Source: Paenibacillus plantiphilus (GTDB taxonomy: Bacteria; Bacillota; Bacilli; Paenibacillales; Paenibacillaceae). From it: a DNA stretch of 64,000 nucleotides. The notes under the pieces are model-generated. The model was not told where the DNA came from. It worked only from the letters and a program-made list of their open reading frames with translations, and made no database searches. The DNA is taken from contig NZ_CAKMMF010000003.1 of NCBI RefSeq assembly GCF_927798095.1, positions 160,612 to 224,611 of the forward strand. Reading direction: 5' to 3'. The translations under genes and the position numbers were made by a program. Below, piece by piece: positions 55,301 to 63,900 of the stretch (positions are counted from its first letter, which is position 1; each line of letters starts with the position of its first letter).

Positions 55301-56904
55301 CCTCCAGCCTTGAGCACGGCAAGAATCCCGATCACAACCTCCTGCGAGTGCGTAGCCATAATAGCGACCATGCTATCGCGAACAATTCCCCTATCCCTCA
55401 GCACATGGGCCAGCGCGTTCGCCTTCCGGTTCAACTCTCCATAGGACATCGACTGGTCGTTCCAACGCAGTGCAGGACGATCAGGATTACGGGCTGCTTG
55501 CTCCTCGAAGAGCTGCTGGACCGACTGTTCATGCGGATACCCAGCACTTGTGTCGTTCCATTCCGACAGCAGCTTCGCCTTCTCTTCGCCATCGACGATT
55601 TCCAGCTCGCCGATTCGCTGCCCCGGATTCGTCAAAATTTGTTGCAGCAGAATCCGCATGCGATTCCACATAAGCGTAATCTCAGCCTCCGAATAGAGGC
55701 TTTCCTTGTAATCGAATTCGATGTTCAAGGAACCGTCCGCAAGCCAGTCCTTAATGACAATCTGCAACGAATAAAGCTGATTGCCGCTGTAAAGCTCAGT
55801 CGTTTCAACGGCGTCGCCGTTAACCTCTGTAGGCATTCTGGTGTTATAGTAGTTGACGCTCAAATCAAACAGATTGTCATGCCCCAACTGCTTCAATCCG
55901 ATATCCTTCATCAGCAGCTCGTAGGGATACTTCTGATGGAAATAGCATTTCATCAGATCTTCATTGACGGTCTCCATCCAATCGAGAATGGCGGCTTCAT
56001 CGTTCACAATCGTGCGGAAAGGCATTGTAGAGGTGAACATTCCGAACATCTCTTTCTCTTTCCTGCCCGATCGGTTAAGAACCGGCGTTCCAAGCACGAT
56101 ATCGCTGCGCTGCGTTATTTTGCGGGTATATAACGCTGACAGCATGACGAAAAAGGTGTTTAACGAACAGCTCTGCGCTTTGACCAACTGTCGAATTGCA
56201 GAGCTGGTTTGCGGATCGATAAGAAAGTTCGCTCTCTTGCCTGCCGTTTCAAGCGAGCTGCGGACCGCGAATTGCTCCGGCAACTGCTTAAACTTGTCGT
56301 TCCAGAACGATTGGTTTTTCACAAAACGGCTTGAGCTCAAGTAGGCTTGCTCGGACGCGATATAGTCCAAATACGATTCCTTCCCGCTGCTGGCGATCTC
56401 CTCACCTTTTGCAAGCGAAGCATACATCTCCCAAATTCTGTTTATCATCGTGCAAATGGACCAGCCATCTGAAATTAAATGATGGTAGATGAATAAGAAG
56501 CCCGCATGATCCTTATCCGTTCGAATGATTGCGTAATTGAATAAATACTCATGCTCAAGCTCGAATGTTTTGTGCAAACGTTTGTACAGCCAGCTGTCAT
56601 AAGCCGCTTGCGGGTCCCCCTCAATGCTGAAATCTATCCGGTCGATTTGAAAGGGCTCATAAGGGTGAATATATTGCTGTACGACCTGCTCTCTCTCTAT
56701 AAAGCGCAATCTGGTACAATCATTCTGCCTGACAAATGTCCCAATAGCCTGCTCCAGCGCATTAATATCGATATCTCCCTGCTTCAGCGATTGTGCTGAC
56801 AGGTGATGCAATGATGTATCTGGATAAATCTTCTCAACAAGCCACACTCTCTGCTGAGGGTGAGTTAATTGATAAGCCTCAATGGCCGTCTGATTTCCGA
56901 ACAT
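52375..56904 (-). CDS. NRPS initiation module: C(starter)-A(Asn)-PCP-E, makes N-acyl-D-Asn
   Basis: 1509 residues from ATG 56904 with a strong GGAGGGAG; an ATG at 56946 overlaps the upstream stop (TAATG) but has no site. C domain HHLISDG (H141), likely a starter type that acylates the first residue. The A domain (YTSGSTGNPKG near 606) has specificity residues DLTKIGEVGK, essentially the asparagine pattern. PCP S997 (GGDSI) is followed by an epimerization domain with HHLMVDAVSW (H1181) and FNYLGR. The expected intermediate is N-acyl-D-Asn, the cap used in xenocoumacin, zwittermicin and colibactin synthesis. The peptidase-exporter gene follows directly. Confidence 0.93.
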   Translation of the reverse strand: MFGNQTAIEAYQLTHPQQRVWLVEKIYPDTSLHHLSAQSLKQGDIDINALEQAIGTFVRQNDCTRLRFIEREQVVQQYIHPYEPFQIDRIDFSIEGDPQAAYDSWLYKRLHKTFELEHEYLFNYAIIRTDKDHAGFLFIYHHLISDGWSICTMINRIWEMYASLAKGEEIASSGKESYLDYIASEQAYLSSSRFVKNQSFWNDKFKQLPEQFAVRSSLETAGKRANFLIDPQTSSAIRQLVKAQSCSLNTFFVMLSALYTRKITQRSDIVLGTPVLNRSGRKEKEMFGMFTSTMPFRTIVNDEAAILDWMETVNEDLMKCYFHQKYPYELLMKDIGLKQLGHDNLFDLSVNYYNTRMPTEVNGDAVETTELYSGNQLYSLQIVIKDWLADGSLNIEFDYKESLYSEAEITLMWNRMRILLQQILTNPGQRIGELEIVDGEEKAKLLSEWNDTSAGYPHEQSVQQLFEEQAARNPDRPALRWNDQSMSYGELNRKANALAHVLRDRGIVRDSMVAIMATHSQEVVIGILAVLKAGGAYVPIDPDYPEERIHYLLNDSGASVLLRNVDIDALRSYDGDAIDLRSHAIYEGDWGNPEPVSGPKDLAYIIYTSGSTGNPKGVMIEHQGLVNYIWWAKQMYIREDTEAFALYSSISFDLTVTSIFTPLINGNPIHIYSDDGSEFVLYRILRENATQIIKLTPSHLSLIKDLDLTGSSVRRFIVGGEDFKTSLAREIHASFGGQIDMYNEYGPTETVVGCMIHRFDIELDLGASVPIGRPADNVQLYVLDEGHQLLPAETVGELFISGDGVARGYLNRAALTAERFVDNPFLSGKRMYRTGDLVRYRADGIIDYFGRIDTQVKIRGYRIELGEIESHLTKRDAIREAVVIDRARPQGDVYLCAYYLADEDIDENELRRDMLQTMPGYMVPSYFIRIEEIPLTPNGKVNRAALPDIPLEAGTAGEIEINYENETERHVFETLREVLRIERIGRHHNFYQLGGDSIKAIQVAAKLSGLGLKVRVKDILSIPVLEELAAAVQTDNDRLQADQHAAAGEVLPTPITEWFFAQRNEMEQHWNQSILLALKQAIAPHELGNALEALVNHHDSLRLNLNRSSGRLYYNAEHLNAPVPVETVDLSAYEGEQWRQQLVERGEAIKSSLDIENGLPLHACLFTANYAGDQLLLLTAHHLMVDAVSWQIMLEDLALLLDGIKLGSTAKLPLKTHSYQVWADGLHNDPAKVLSGRAELDYWENTSKGFNWSMASQLADNPAGDNRMSSCRTVRATLSAEETASLLTGANASYRTEANELLVTALAMAVRSRTKQEEVYLELEGHGREELIDGIDINRTVGWFTSIFPFRLQLPHGDNGALIKSVKEQMRAIPNKGIGYGIHRYIHGSLPVMDTAAIRFNYLGRLDNGFDNHWFQLVNEDTGRDIGPDNRLNVLLDIVAAVVDGELTFSVTYSQEQFQQAAVTAFVNVLTASLQELIRHCLNETEPQFTPSDFETAGLSLSDLDMLLN

Positions 56905-56945
56905 GATCGTCTCCCTCCAATAATGAAAACGTTTGCGCAATGACA

Positions 56946-57233
56946 TTATGAGAAGGGATGTGCTGTGCTGGCGTAGAGCTCCTCAACAATTCTGTCTACC
57001 AGATCACCGATGGAATCAAAGCCATTCAGCCACAGCTCATTGTCTCTGAAATAAATGTCGTACCGATGCTCAATTTCTACGATCAATTGAATGAAAATTT
57101 TTGAGGTCATGCCAAAATCAAGCATTCTATCCGTCAAAGTCAGAAGATGCTTTAATTCAGGCTTTCTTGTCAGATCTGAAATTTTTTCACTAACAAAATT
57201 CGTCACGTTAGTCTGCGTAACGACTAAATTCAT
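56946..57233 (-). CDS. Stand-alone acyl/peptidyl carrier protein
   Basis: 95 residues; ATG after AGGAAGGAGGG. A four-helix carrier protein by pattern. The modification site reads DFGMTSK with S44, where most carriers have D/GxDSL, so the usual Asp before the Ser is Thr. The following FIQLIVEIEHRY helix is typical of ACPs. It lies between the BtrH/C39-like gene and the first NRPS gene, with which it is coupled by TAATG. It may hold a starter or side-chain acyl group, or be the substrate carrier of the neighbouring transferase. Function by phosphopantetheinylation is likely but unproven. Confidence 0.75.
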   Translation of the reverse strand: MNLVVTQTNVTNFVSEKISDLTRKPELKHLLTLTDRMLDFGMTSKIFIQLIVEIEHRYDIYFRDNELWLNGFDSIGDLVDRIVEELYASTAHPFS

Positions 57234-57377
57234 AACTTCCCTCCTTCCTGTCCGATTCGCAATCTATCAATTCTTTAAGTAGTCCCCCCAAATAACCGCA
57301 GTTGATAATGCAGTTTGTACTATCAATAATAAGTTTATATAAAATATAAAAACAATGTCTTATTACTCATTTTTTAT

Positions 57378-58403
57378 TTAGATATTAAGTTGTTCACGTA
57401 TTTTCATTGCATCAAGCAACCGATTAAGCTGTTCAGACTCATCTTGCCTGATCTTCTCCAGATTCTGGATGATCGATTGAAGAAATGATTTATTTTTGGA
57501 ATAGTAGTACTTAATAAGTGTGTCTCTTGTCAGACGGCTTTCCTTTTCAATGCGAATAAACGAATCTTGCAGCTCCGTTAAATCCCCCCTTAAATAACCT
57601 TTCTCGGCCATATACTTCACTCTGAGCGCCATGCAATTTTTATGCTCCCATAATAAATGAAGCAATCGGATGTCGATATATTCATCATCCTTTATCAAAT
57701 GCTCATGATAAGCCGCCAGAACAGGATACGTATTCATCCCAAAAACCAAATCTCGCTCCGGCTCTGCCAAACCAGCAAATTTGCGGGCCGTATTGCGCGA
57801 TAGCAAATAATCCTCAATGCCTTCCGCAACAAGCGCAGGGTTAAATGAATACGCCCCTTCCTTGTTAAATTCATAGAGATAGATTTGATGACAATCGTTC
57901 TCAATATGATCCAAGCTTGCGTAAGCCGTTTCAAAATCGGCAAAAGATACCGTTGATTTGTCAAACACATTTTCATTCGTATACCCGATAATGGAGAAGC
58001 TCTTTTGCTCCGTGTCGAAGCCATGGATCAGCACATCATGTGTCATATGGTAGTTTTGATAGGCGCTGCGGCTAGGCACGTAGTATTCATCGAGATTCAA
58101 ATAGAGATAGACTCCTTTAGACAGGCAGTTTATCGCAAAATCTGTCAGTGAGGTTCGAAGCAGGGGAAATATCGACCGGTCCAATCGGTTCACCTTTAAC
58201 CAAGGGTTGAGTGAATAATCAAATTCGTAAAATTTAAAAGGGACTGGCGCAGTCAAAAAATTCTCATGAATGCAGGTTTGAATGTAATTCGTAAATACCC
58301 ATCCCCAGCTCCTGTCGTCTGTTGTAATAATAGAGAGCGGGTAAGCCGAGAATTGATAGCATTTATTAATCGGTATTTGTATCGGAAGATCTTTTTTCAT
58401 CAT
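57378..58403 (-). CDS. BtrH_N/C39-peptidase-like protein, possible acyltransferase
   Basis: 341 residues; ATG after AAAGGAG. The N-terminal half resembles cysteine-peptidase-like proteins of the BtrH N-terminal family. A candidate nucleophile C15 sits in NKCYQF, and H122 lies in THDVLIHGFD, followed by a beta strand (SFSIIGY) as in C39-type folds. The C-terminal half is helical and charged. In butirosin synthesis BtrH moves an acyl group from a carrier protein to an amine; here a carrier gene follows next in the operon. The family call is moderate and the transferase role is inference. First gene of the main operon, divergent from an AraC regulator. Confidence 0.5.
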   Translation of the reverse strand: MMKKDLPIQIPINKCYQFSAYPLSIITTDDRSWGWVFTNYIQTCIHENFLTAPVPFKFYEFDYSLNPWLKVNRLDRSIFPLLRTSLTDFAINCLSKGVYLYLNLDEYYVPSRSAYQNYHMTHDVLIHGFDTEQKSFSIIGYTNENVFDKSTVSFADFETAYASLDHIENDCHQIYLYEFNKEGAYSFNPALVAEGIEDYLLSRNTARKFAGLAEPERDLVFGMNTYPVLAAYHEHLIKDDEYIDIRLLHLLWEHKNCMALRVKYMAEKGYLRGDLTELQDSFIRIEKESRLTRDTLIKYYYSKNKSFLQSIIQNLEKIRQDESEQLNRLLDAMKIREQLNI

Positions 58404-58526
58404 TTCATGCTCCTTTATAAAAGATTGACCCCAATACCAAGTAATTCAATTGTATTTATACTTCCTTCCATGTCGCAATACCTGTTTTCTAATATTATTA
58501 CGAAATATTAAGTTTATTTTACATTC

Positions 58527-58555
58527 TTGACTACGCCACTGTAAGAATATACGAT
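58527..58555 (+). promoter_or_regulatory. Candidate promoter of the AraC-type regulator in the divergent control region
   Basis: TTGACT (58527-58532) and TACGAT (58550-58555) are 17 bp apart, a good sigma-A -35 and a fair -10, ending 45 bp before the regulator ATG. The surrounding 58404-58600 segment is AT-rich and must also hold the promoter of the opposite, biosynthetic operon. Confidence 0.5.
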
Positions 58556-58600
58556 GGGTCTCAAAGAATAGAATAGGAATGATAGCGGGGGATATAAAAA

Positions 58601-59431
58601 ATGTTCAATGCGCATCTGACTGATTTTTTGCCGGTTCGATTGGTCCATCGTTGCCATCCAGAACAGCATGAATGGTTGACGGAAAGCTACGAGCTGCTTC
58701 TGTGGAATGGAAATGCCCATTCCAGCTCGTTTGCGATTTCGGGGGCGCATTTTTCATCCTCCCTCCCTAGCATTATGCTCGTCCATCCGCAACAGCGCAT
58801 TGTCTACAGCGGCAGCTTGAACGCAGTCCGAGTATTGACGTTCAACTCCATATTTCTGGATGCGTTTTTTGCTGAGCATCGTACAACCAGTGCTGTCATT
58901 ATGCCGCTGCTCTCCTCTATTGCAAAATATGCGGATACGATATGGGATACGCCGCTTTCCGGACAGGACATTGCTGAAGAAATGCGGATGTCTCGACATT
59001 TGTATACACTGCTTACAGAATTATTTATCAATTGGGATGAGAATGCCCATGTGAACGATTCCAGCCCGTCGGACCTGAAGTACCACAGCGGTCGAATGAT
59101 CGTATATGCGACGCGTTATATCAAAAAGAACATCAGCAATGCTGATCTATCACTCGAAGAGATCGCGCATGTAATCGGCTATCATCCCAACTATTTCTGT
59201 CAGGAGTTCAAACGGATTATGAATATATCTCCATTCAAATTCGTAGCCCGCGTACGCATTGATATCGCGCTGCACCTTCTTCGCACAACAGATGAATCGA
59301 TGCAATCGATTTGCAAAAAGACAGGCATCAAAAAGCCGGCCAGCCTAAGTGCAATTATCAAAAAGCAAGTCGGAATGCCGCCTCTCCAATATCGCAGAAC
59401 CTACAAGCTAAGACAACTTTTCCCCGAATAA
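58601..59431 (+). CDS. AraC-family transcriptional regulator, likely cluster regulator
   Basis: 276 residues; ATG after GGGGGAT. The N-terminal ~160 residues look like a cupin-type sensing region (SIMLVHPQQRIVYSG) plus linker. The C-terminal ~100 carry two helix-turn-helix motifs with LSLEEIAHVIGYHPNYFCQ followed by EFKRIMNISPFKFV and an ending close to the usual AraC pattern. It is transcribed away from the biosynthetic operon with a 197-bp shared control region, the usual position for a pathway-specific activator. The ligand is unknown. Confidence 0.83.
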   Translation: MFNAHLTDFLPVRLVHRCHPEQHEWLTESYELLLWNGNAHSSSFAISGAHFSSSLPSIMLVHPQQRIVYSGSLNAVRVLTFNSIFLDAFFAEHRTTSAVIMPLLSSIAKYADTIWDTPLSGQDIAEEMRMSRHLYTLLTELFINWDENAHVNDSSPSDLKYHSGRMIVYATRYIKKNISNADLSLEEIAHVIGYHPNYFCQEFKRIMNISPFKFVARVRIDIALHLLRTTDESMQSICKKTGIKKPASLSAIIKKQVGMPPLQYRRTYKLRQLFPE

Positions 59432-59613
59432 TTGATTGCAAGGATTTCTGCCCTGGATGCTTACTCCGTGCAGAGGACCGAAATTATAGAAGACAATGGC
59501 AAGCGCTTGAAGACAAACCACCCTTATATGCGGTATGCTTACACTCTGTTATCGTGTAGAATTGAATAATGTGCACATAATAAAAATGGTAAATTAAATT
59601 AGGAGTTGTAGCG

Positions 59614-60096
59614 ATGTCGCAAAATGAAATTATTTTAACCCGTGAGGGATTGGCTAAGTTAGAGGCGGAACTGGAAGACCTGAAGATCGTCAAGCGCAGA
59701 GAAATCGCAGATCGAATCAAATTGGCGCTCAGCTACGGCGATTTGAAGGAAAATAGCGAATATCATTCCGCCAAGAATGATCAGGCTTTTATGGAGACCA
59801 GAATACTGATCGTAGAGAAGATGCTTCGCAAAGCTAAAGTTGCTGAAACGGATGACATCGATATGAGCAAGGTGTTCGTCGGCTCTGTCGTCAAGCTGCA
59901 TGATCTGGAATTCGCTGAGACTATCGAGTATATGCTCGTTGGACCGTCTGAAGCAGATGTTTTCGACAACAAAATATCTTACGAAAGTCCTCTCGGCAGC
60001 TCGCTTGTAGGCAAATCAGTTGGTGATATCATTAGCGTTGCCGCACCTGATGGCGTAATTAAGTATGAATTGCTTGAAATTAAAGCCCAGCCATAA
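59614..60096 (+). CDS. greA: Transcription elongation factor GreA
   Basis: 160 residues; ATG with GGAG upstream. The N-terminal coiled coil has the tip loop YGDLKENSEY with acidic D43 and E46, equivalent to the catalytic D41/E44 of E. coli GreA, so transcript-cleavage activity should be intact. The C-terminal FKBP-like domain ends in GDIISVAAPDG followed by VIKYELLEI. GreA rescues backtracked RNA polymerase. The sequence is somewhat divergent from the housekeeping Bacillota form, which suggests a paralogue. It is on the strand opposite the biosynthetic genes, inside the cluster region. Confidence 0.92.
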   Translation: MSQNEIILTREGLAKLEAELEDLKIVKRREIADRIKLALSYGDLKENSEYHSAKNDQAFMETRILIVEKMLRKAKVAETDDIDMSKVFVGSVVKLHDLEFAETIEYMLVGPSEADVFDNKISYESPLGSSLVGKSVGDIISVAAPDGVIKYELLEIKAQP

Positions 60097-60191
60097 GGAT
60101 GGACGAGATGGACCTGCACGTCAACGGCAGGCCCGCACCTAACATCTGCGATTATCTTCCCTATCATAGTTAATTGGCGGTGCGTCTAGCG

Positions 60192-60635
60192 ATGGAATTA
60201 TCGAAACGTAAAGCTGCAGAAGCAGACTTGCAGCATCTCGCTCTGATGAATCAAAATTTGATCCGGGATGAAGGCAGCCGCAATCCAATGTCAATCGAGC
60301 AGCTTCAGGACAGAATGGCTGAATGGATGGCCGGTGAATGGGAGATCGAGATCGTACAAACGGCTGATGCAATTATCGGATATGCTGTTTATCAGACTAG
60401 AACAGATGACCTGCATCCTCATGAATCCTATATTCATCTAAGACAGTTTTATATTGGGAGAGAGTATCGCAGCAATGGTTATGGTGCCAAGGCATTACAC
60501 CTCCTTCTCAACCACTCTTTTCCTCTCGGGGCCAAAGTGACGATTGATGTGTTGGCATCGAACCCTCGCGGCTATCAATTCTGGAGCAAGGTTGGATTCG
60601 AGCCCGATTATACACATATGAAGCTAACCACATAA
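60192..60635 (+). CDS. GNAT-family N-acetyltransferase
   Basis: 147 residues from ATG 60192; open TTG and GTG codons lie upstream but the family normally starts here (MELSKRKAAEADL). A single GNAT domain. The acetyl-CoA binding motif is REYRSNGYGAKAL (the Q/RxxGxG/A pattern), after an HLRQFYIG strand and before NPRGYQFWSKVGF. The substrate is unknown. It follows greA by 95 bp and is closed by a strong terminator. Because amine-containing antibiotics such as zwittermicin, edeine and paenilamicin are inactivated by acetylation in their producers, a self-resistance role is possible, but this protein is short and generic. Confidence 0.85.
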   Translation: MELSKRKAAEADLQHLALMNQNLIRDEGSRNPMSIEQLQDRMAEWMAGEWEIEIVQTADAIIGYAVYQTRTDDLHPHESYIHLRQFYIGREYRSNGYGAKALHLLLNHSFPLGAKVTIDVLASNPRGYQFWSKVGFEPDYTHMKLTT

Positions 60636-60704
60636 ATGTGGTCGAGATCGACCGTCGTCATGATGTGATACACCATGCGCTAGTAGCTGCACGAAGTCAG
60701 TCCC

Positions 60705-60756
60705 AAAAGATGCCTCCGAAACCACTATAAAAAGTGGGGCTGGAAGCATCTTTTTT
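60705..60756 (+). terminator. Intrinsic terminator after the greA-GNAT pair
   Basis: AAAAGATGCCTCC pairs with GGAAGCATCTTTT, and an inner CCACTATAAAAAGTGG hairpin caps it; the T-run follows. A related hairpin lies at 60802-60847. Confidence 0.85.
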
Positions 60757-60801
60757 CATCCGAAAGGGTATACCCGAGTGATGCATTCCCATAAAATGCA
60801 C

Positions 60802-60847
60802 GAAAGAACCTCCATACCACTATAAAAGTGGAGCTGAAGGTTCTTCC
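60802..60847 (-). terminator. Hairpin terminator after the cis-AT PKS gene
   Basis: AAGAACCTCCA pairs with TGAAGGTTCTT around an inner CCACTATAAAAGTGG hairpin. It lies about 65 bp beyond the PKS stop and is closely related to the hairpin at 60705-60756, suggesting duplication. The T-run on the minus side is short, so termination strength is uncertain. Confidence 0.6.
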
Positions 60848-60911
60848 GTTATTTATACTTTGTCAGCTCTTCTTGTCAGAACTAGCAAATGCTCGTGCGG
60901 CAGTCATCATA

Positions 60912-63900
60912 TTAAATTGGCTGCAGCTCATGCATTAGCTGTTCCTCGAATTGCTGTGTGATCATCTTGGCGAGTGCCGCAATGGAATAGCCGCTAAGCA
61001 AATCGCCCACCATCGGCGCATTGCCGAACTCATTTTGCATGCGAATGCGCAGCTTGATGGCCATCATGGAATCCAGCCCGATTTCGGGCAACGTTTTTGT
61101 CGTATCTAGCGATTCACTGTCGAAATGGAGAAGCTCCGCCACAAGCGCCGCGAATTGCTTCAGGATGAATGGGCCTCGCTCCGACGCGTCCAACGCTTTA
61201 ATGGCATCAACACTGCTCGTTTCGTCTGTCCCATCCCCCTGCTGTCCAGCCTGCTTATCCAGCACATTAAGGAGCGCTACACCGGGATACAGCTTTCTAA
61301 CAGAACGCCATTCCGCAGACAATACAGCAACTTGCGCACAATTCTGACCGATCAGATGCTCCAGAAGCCGCATGCCTTCTCCTGCCTTTATGCAATCAAT
61401 GCCGTTCTCTTGAAAGTGAGCGGCCAAATTAAGCTTCTCTACCATCCCTACCAACCATGGACCCCAATTAATGCTTAATGCCGGAAGTCCCTGCTCCAAG
61501 CGATAAGCGGCGAGCGCATCCATGAAAGCATTGCCAGCCGCGTAATTCCCTTGTCCAGCTGGCGGCAGGATGGATGCCAAGGAGGAGAAAAGAATAAAAA
61601 ATTCAAGCGGCTGACCACTCGTTGCAAGATGAAGATTCCAAGCTCCCTTAACTTTGGGCTCATAGGCGGCATCGAACATTTCCTCTGTCATCTGCTCAAG
61701 AAGAACATCCTTGACTGTTCCTGCACTATGCACAACGCCACAGATCGCAGGCAACCCATTACGCTCATATTCTGCCATGAAAGCTCTAAGCGCTGCGCCA
61801 TCTGTTATATCCAGACTGACAATTTGGACATGTACACCGGCTGCTTCCAATTCAAGCACATAGTCTATTCGAGCTGCTTCACTGCTGCCGGACGCAGCAT
61901 TTCTCCATTCGCTTCGCTCAGGCAGCTGGCTGCGGCCAAGAAGCAAGAGCCTTCTTGCGCCCCGTTTCACGAGCAGTCTTCCCACCTCTTGTCCGATCGC
62001 TCCAAAAGCTCCAGTTATGAGGTAAGCGCCATCCTCCCGACAGCGCATTGGCAAGGAAAGGCCGGGAATTTGCGCCGCATGATTCATCCGCAGCAAATAT
62101 CGCTGATGTCCACGATACGCAATTTGATCCTCGATCCCCGCATCCTCGCTCACAAGCTCATGGATGAGCAGCCCAGCTGATTCCGCCTCTGACGACGCAG
62201 GATCAAGATCCACTATGCCGCCCCATTGCTCGCGAAGCTCTTGCTGGCCCAGCGTCCGTCCCAATCCCCAGGCAGCGGCTTGAAATACGGAGAGGGGGTG
62301 ATCGGGCAACTTGCCAGCATCCTTGTCAATCGATTGTGCGCCGCGTGTTACGAGCCATATGCGCACGTCCGCACGGCTTTTGGCGGCGCTTTGCGCCGCA
62401 TACAGCAGCGAGTGCCCGCTTATTGCCTTCACCTGCGACCAGGGCTCGCTTCCCTCTATCTCTGCCATCTGCCCTGCAGTCGGCAGATCAAGATTCCAGC
62501 AATGTACGATTCCCCGCAACCGGCCCCCATACGCCAGCAGCGCATCCTTTATGAGCTGGTCGTAATGCTCCCGATTCGTTGGATTTATCTTATTGTCCAC
62601 GGAGCCGAATGCCGGTGTGAACGAATACGCTTCGTCAGAGGAAGCTTTGACAATGACAGCGTCGAAGTCCTGATTATGCAGAAGCGAGGCAGCAGTAGCG
62701 GCAAAATCCCCTTCATCCCCGAGGAACAGCCATGCATCCCGCCTCGTAACCCGCTTCGCTGGTGCAAGCATTTTCGAATCAGGCTGCCATTGCAATTCAT
62801 AGAACCAACGTTTGAGCTGCGTGCTGCTAATTTTACCGACACCTGCATCAAGCGCTTGTTTGACAAAATCAAGAAACTCAGCCACCAGGCGGCCTTGTTC
62901 GTCATAAATGTGCAAATCGCCCTTCGTTATCATGCTGTTTCGTTCACTCAATCGGCTATGTGCCCACAATCGGCCCTCTGCCTTGCGGTGAAAGCGTATT
63001 TGGCCAATCCGCACCGGAATGCGGAATTCAAGTCTGGATTCCTTAGGCGTCTCGCCCTCCAACGGGAATTCAGCGGCCAGCAGCGCCTGGAAGCAGGCAT
63101 CCATCAATCGCGGATGGAAGCCATAGCCCTCTGCATCGTTATGATCGATGTTCATTTCGATTTCAACCCAAGCCTCGTCAATACCTACATTTGCTCCAAT
63201 GATTCCTTGGAAGCAAGGTCCGTAGTCGAAGCCCATGTTGTTCAAAATGCGATAAGCTTTTTCCCTGTCTATGTAATAGGGAGTCGCCAGCAGCTCCTGC
63301 TCCAGATCAGCTATCGAAGCCATGCTCCTCTGCTGCAGCTGTCTGACGCGACCCGATGCATGCAGCGTGAACGGACTGTTCGGCGCATCCGAAGCTCCAT
63401 AAATTTGGAAGGTGCCATTCTCTACATCGAGGTAATGCTGGGTCAGCAGAACTGACGAGGGCTGCGATAAAGTCAAGCTTCTATGCAGCTCCAATTGTTC
63501 CAGCACATAGCTGCCCTTGCCGAGCGTATGCTGCAGAGCGCCCATAATGGCTTCGATATAGCCTGCTGCCGGGAACACAATCTGATCGAGCACCCGATGA
63601 TCCTGCAAATAAGGGAAACGCTCCAGCGACACCTCGCCCTCCCAGCCCGTCGCTGCGCCGAGCAGCGGTCGTCCTAGCAAGGGATGATCGCGATGGCCAA
63701 GTCGAATGAGACGAATAACATCCGGCTCATGCCAATACATGCCCGAATGCCACGGATACCGCGGCAGCTTCACACGTTGACCTTGCGGATACAATGCCAT
63801 CCAGTCCGGCTCAATTCCCCATGTATAGAGCTCAGCCAAAGCATGCATCATCGCAGCATGCTCATCCTCCTTGCGGCGAATCGAGGCGATTGCAAGCGCG

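Noticed and set aside
62226-63455. 409-codon plus-strand ORF opposite the right-edge PKS
   Set aside because: Antisense to DH/KR motifs of a clear PKS frame; its sequence is Arg/Cys/His-rich without domain resemblance.
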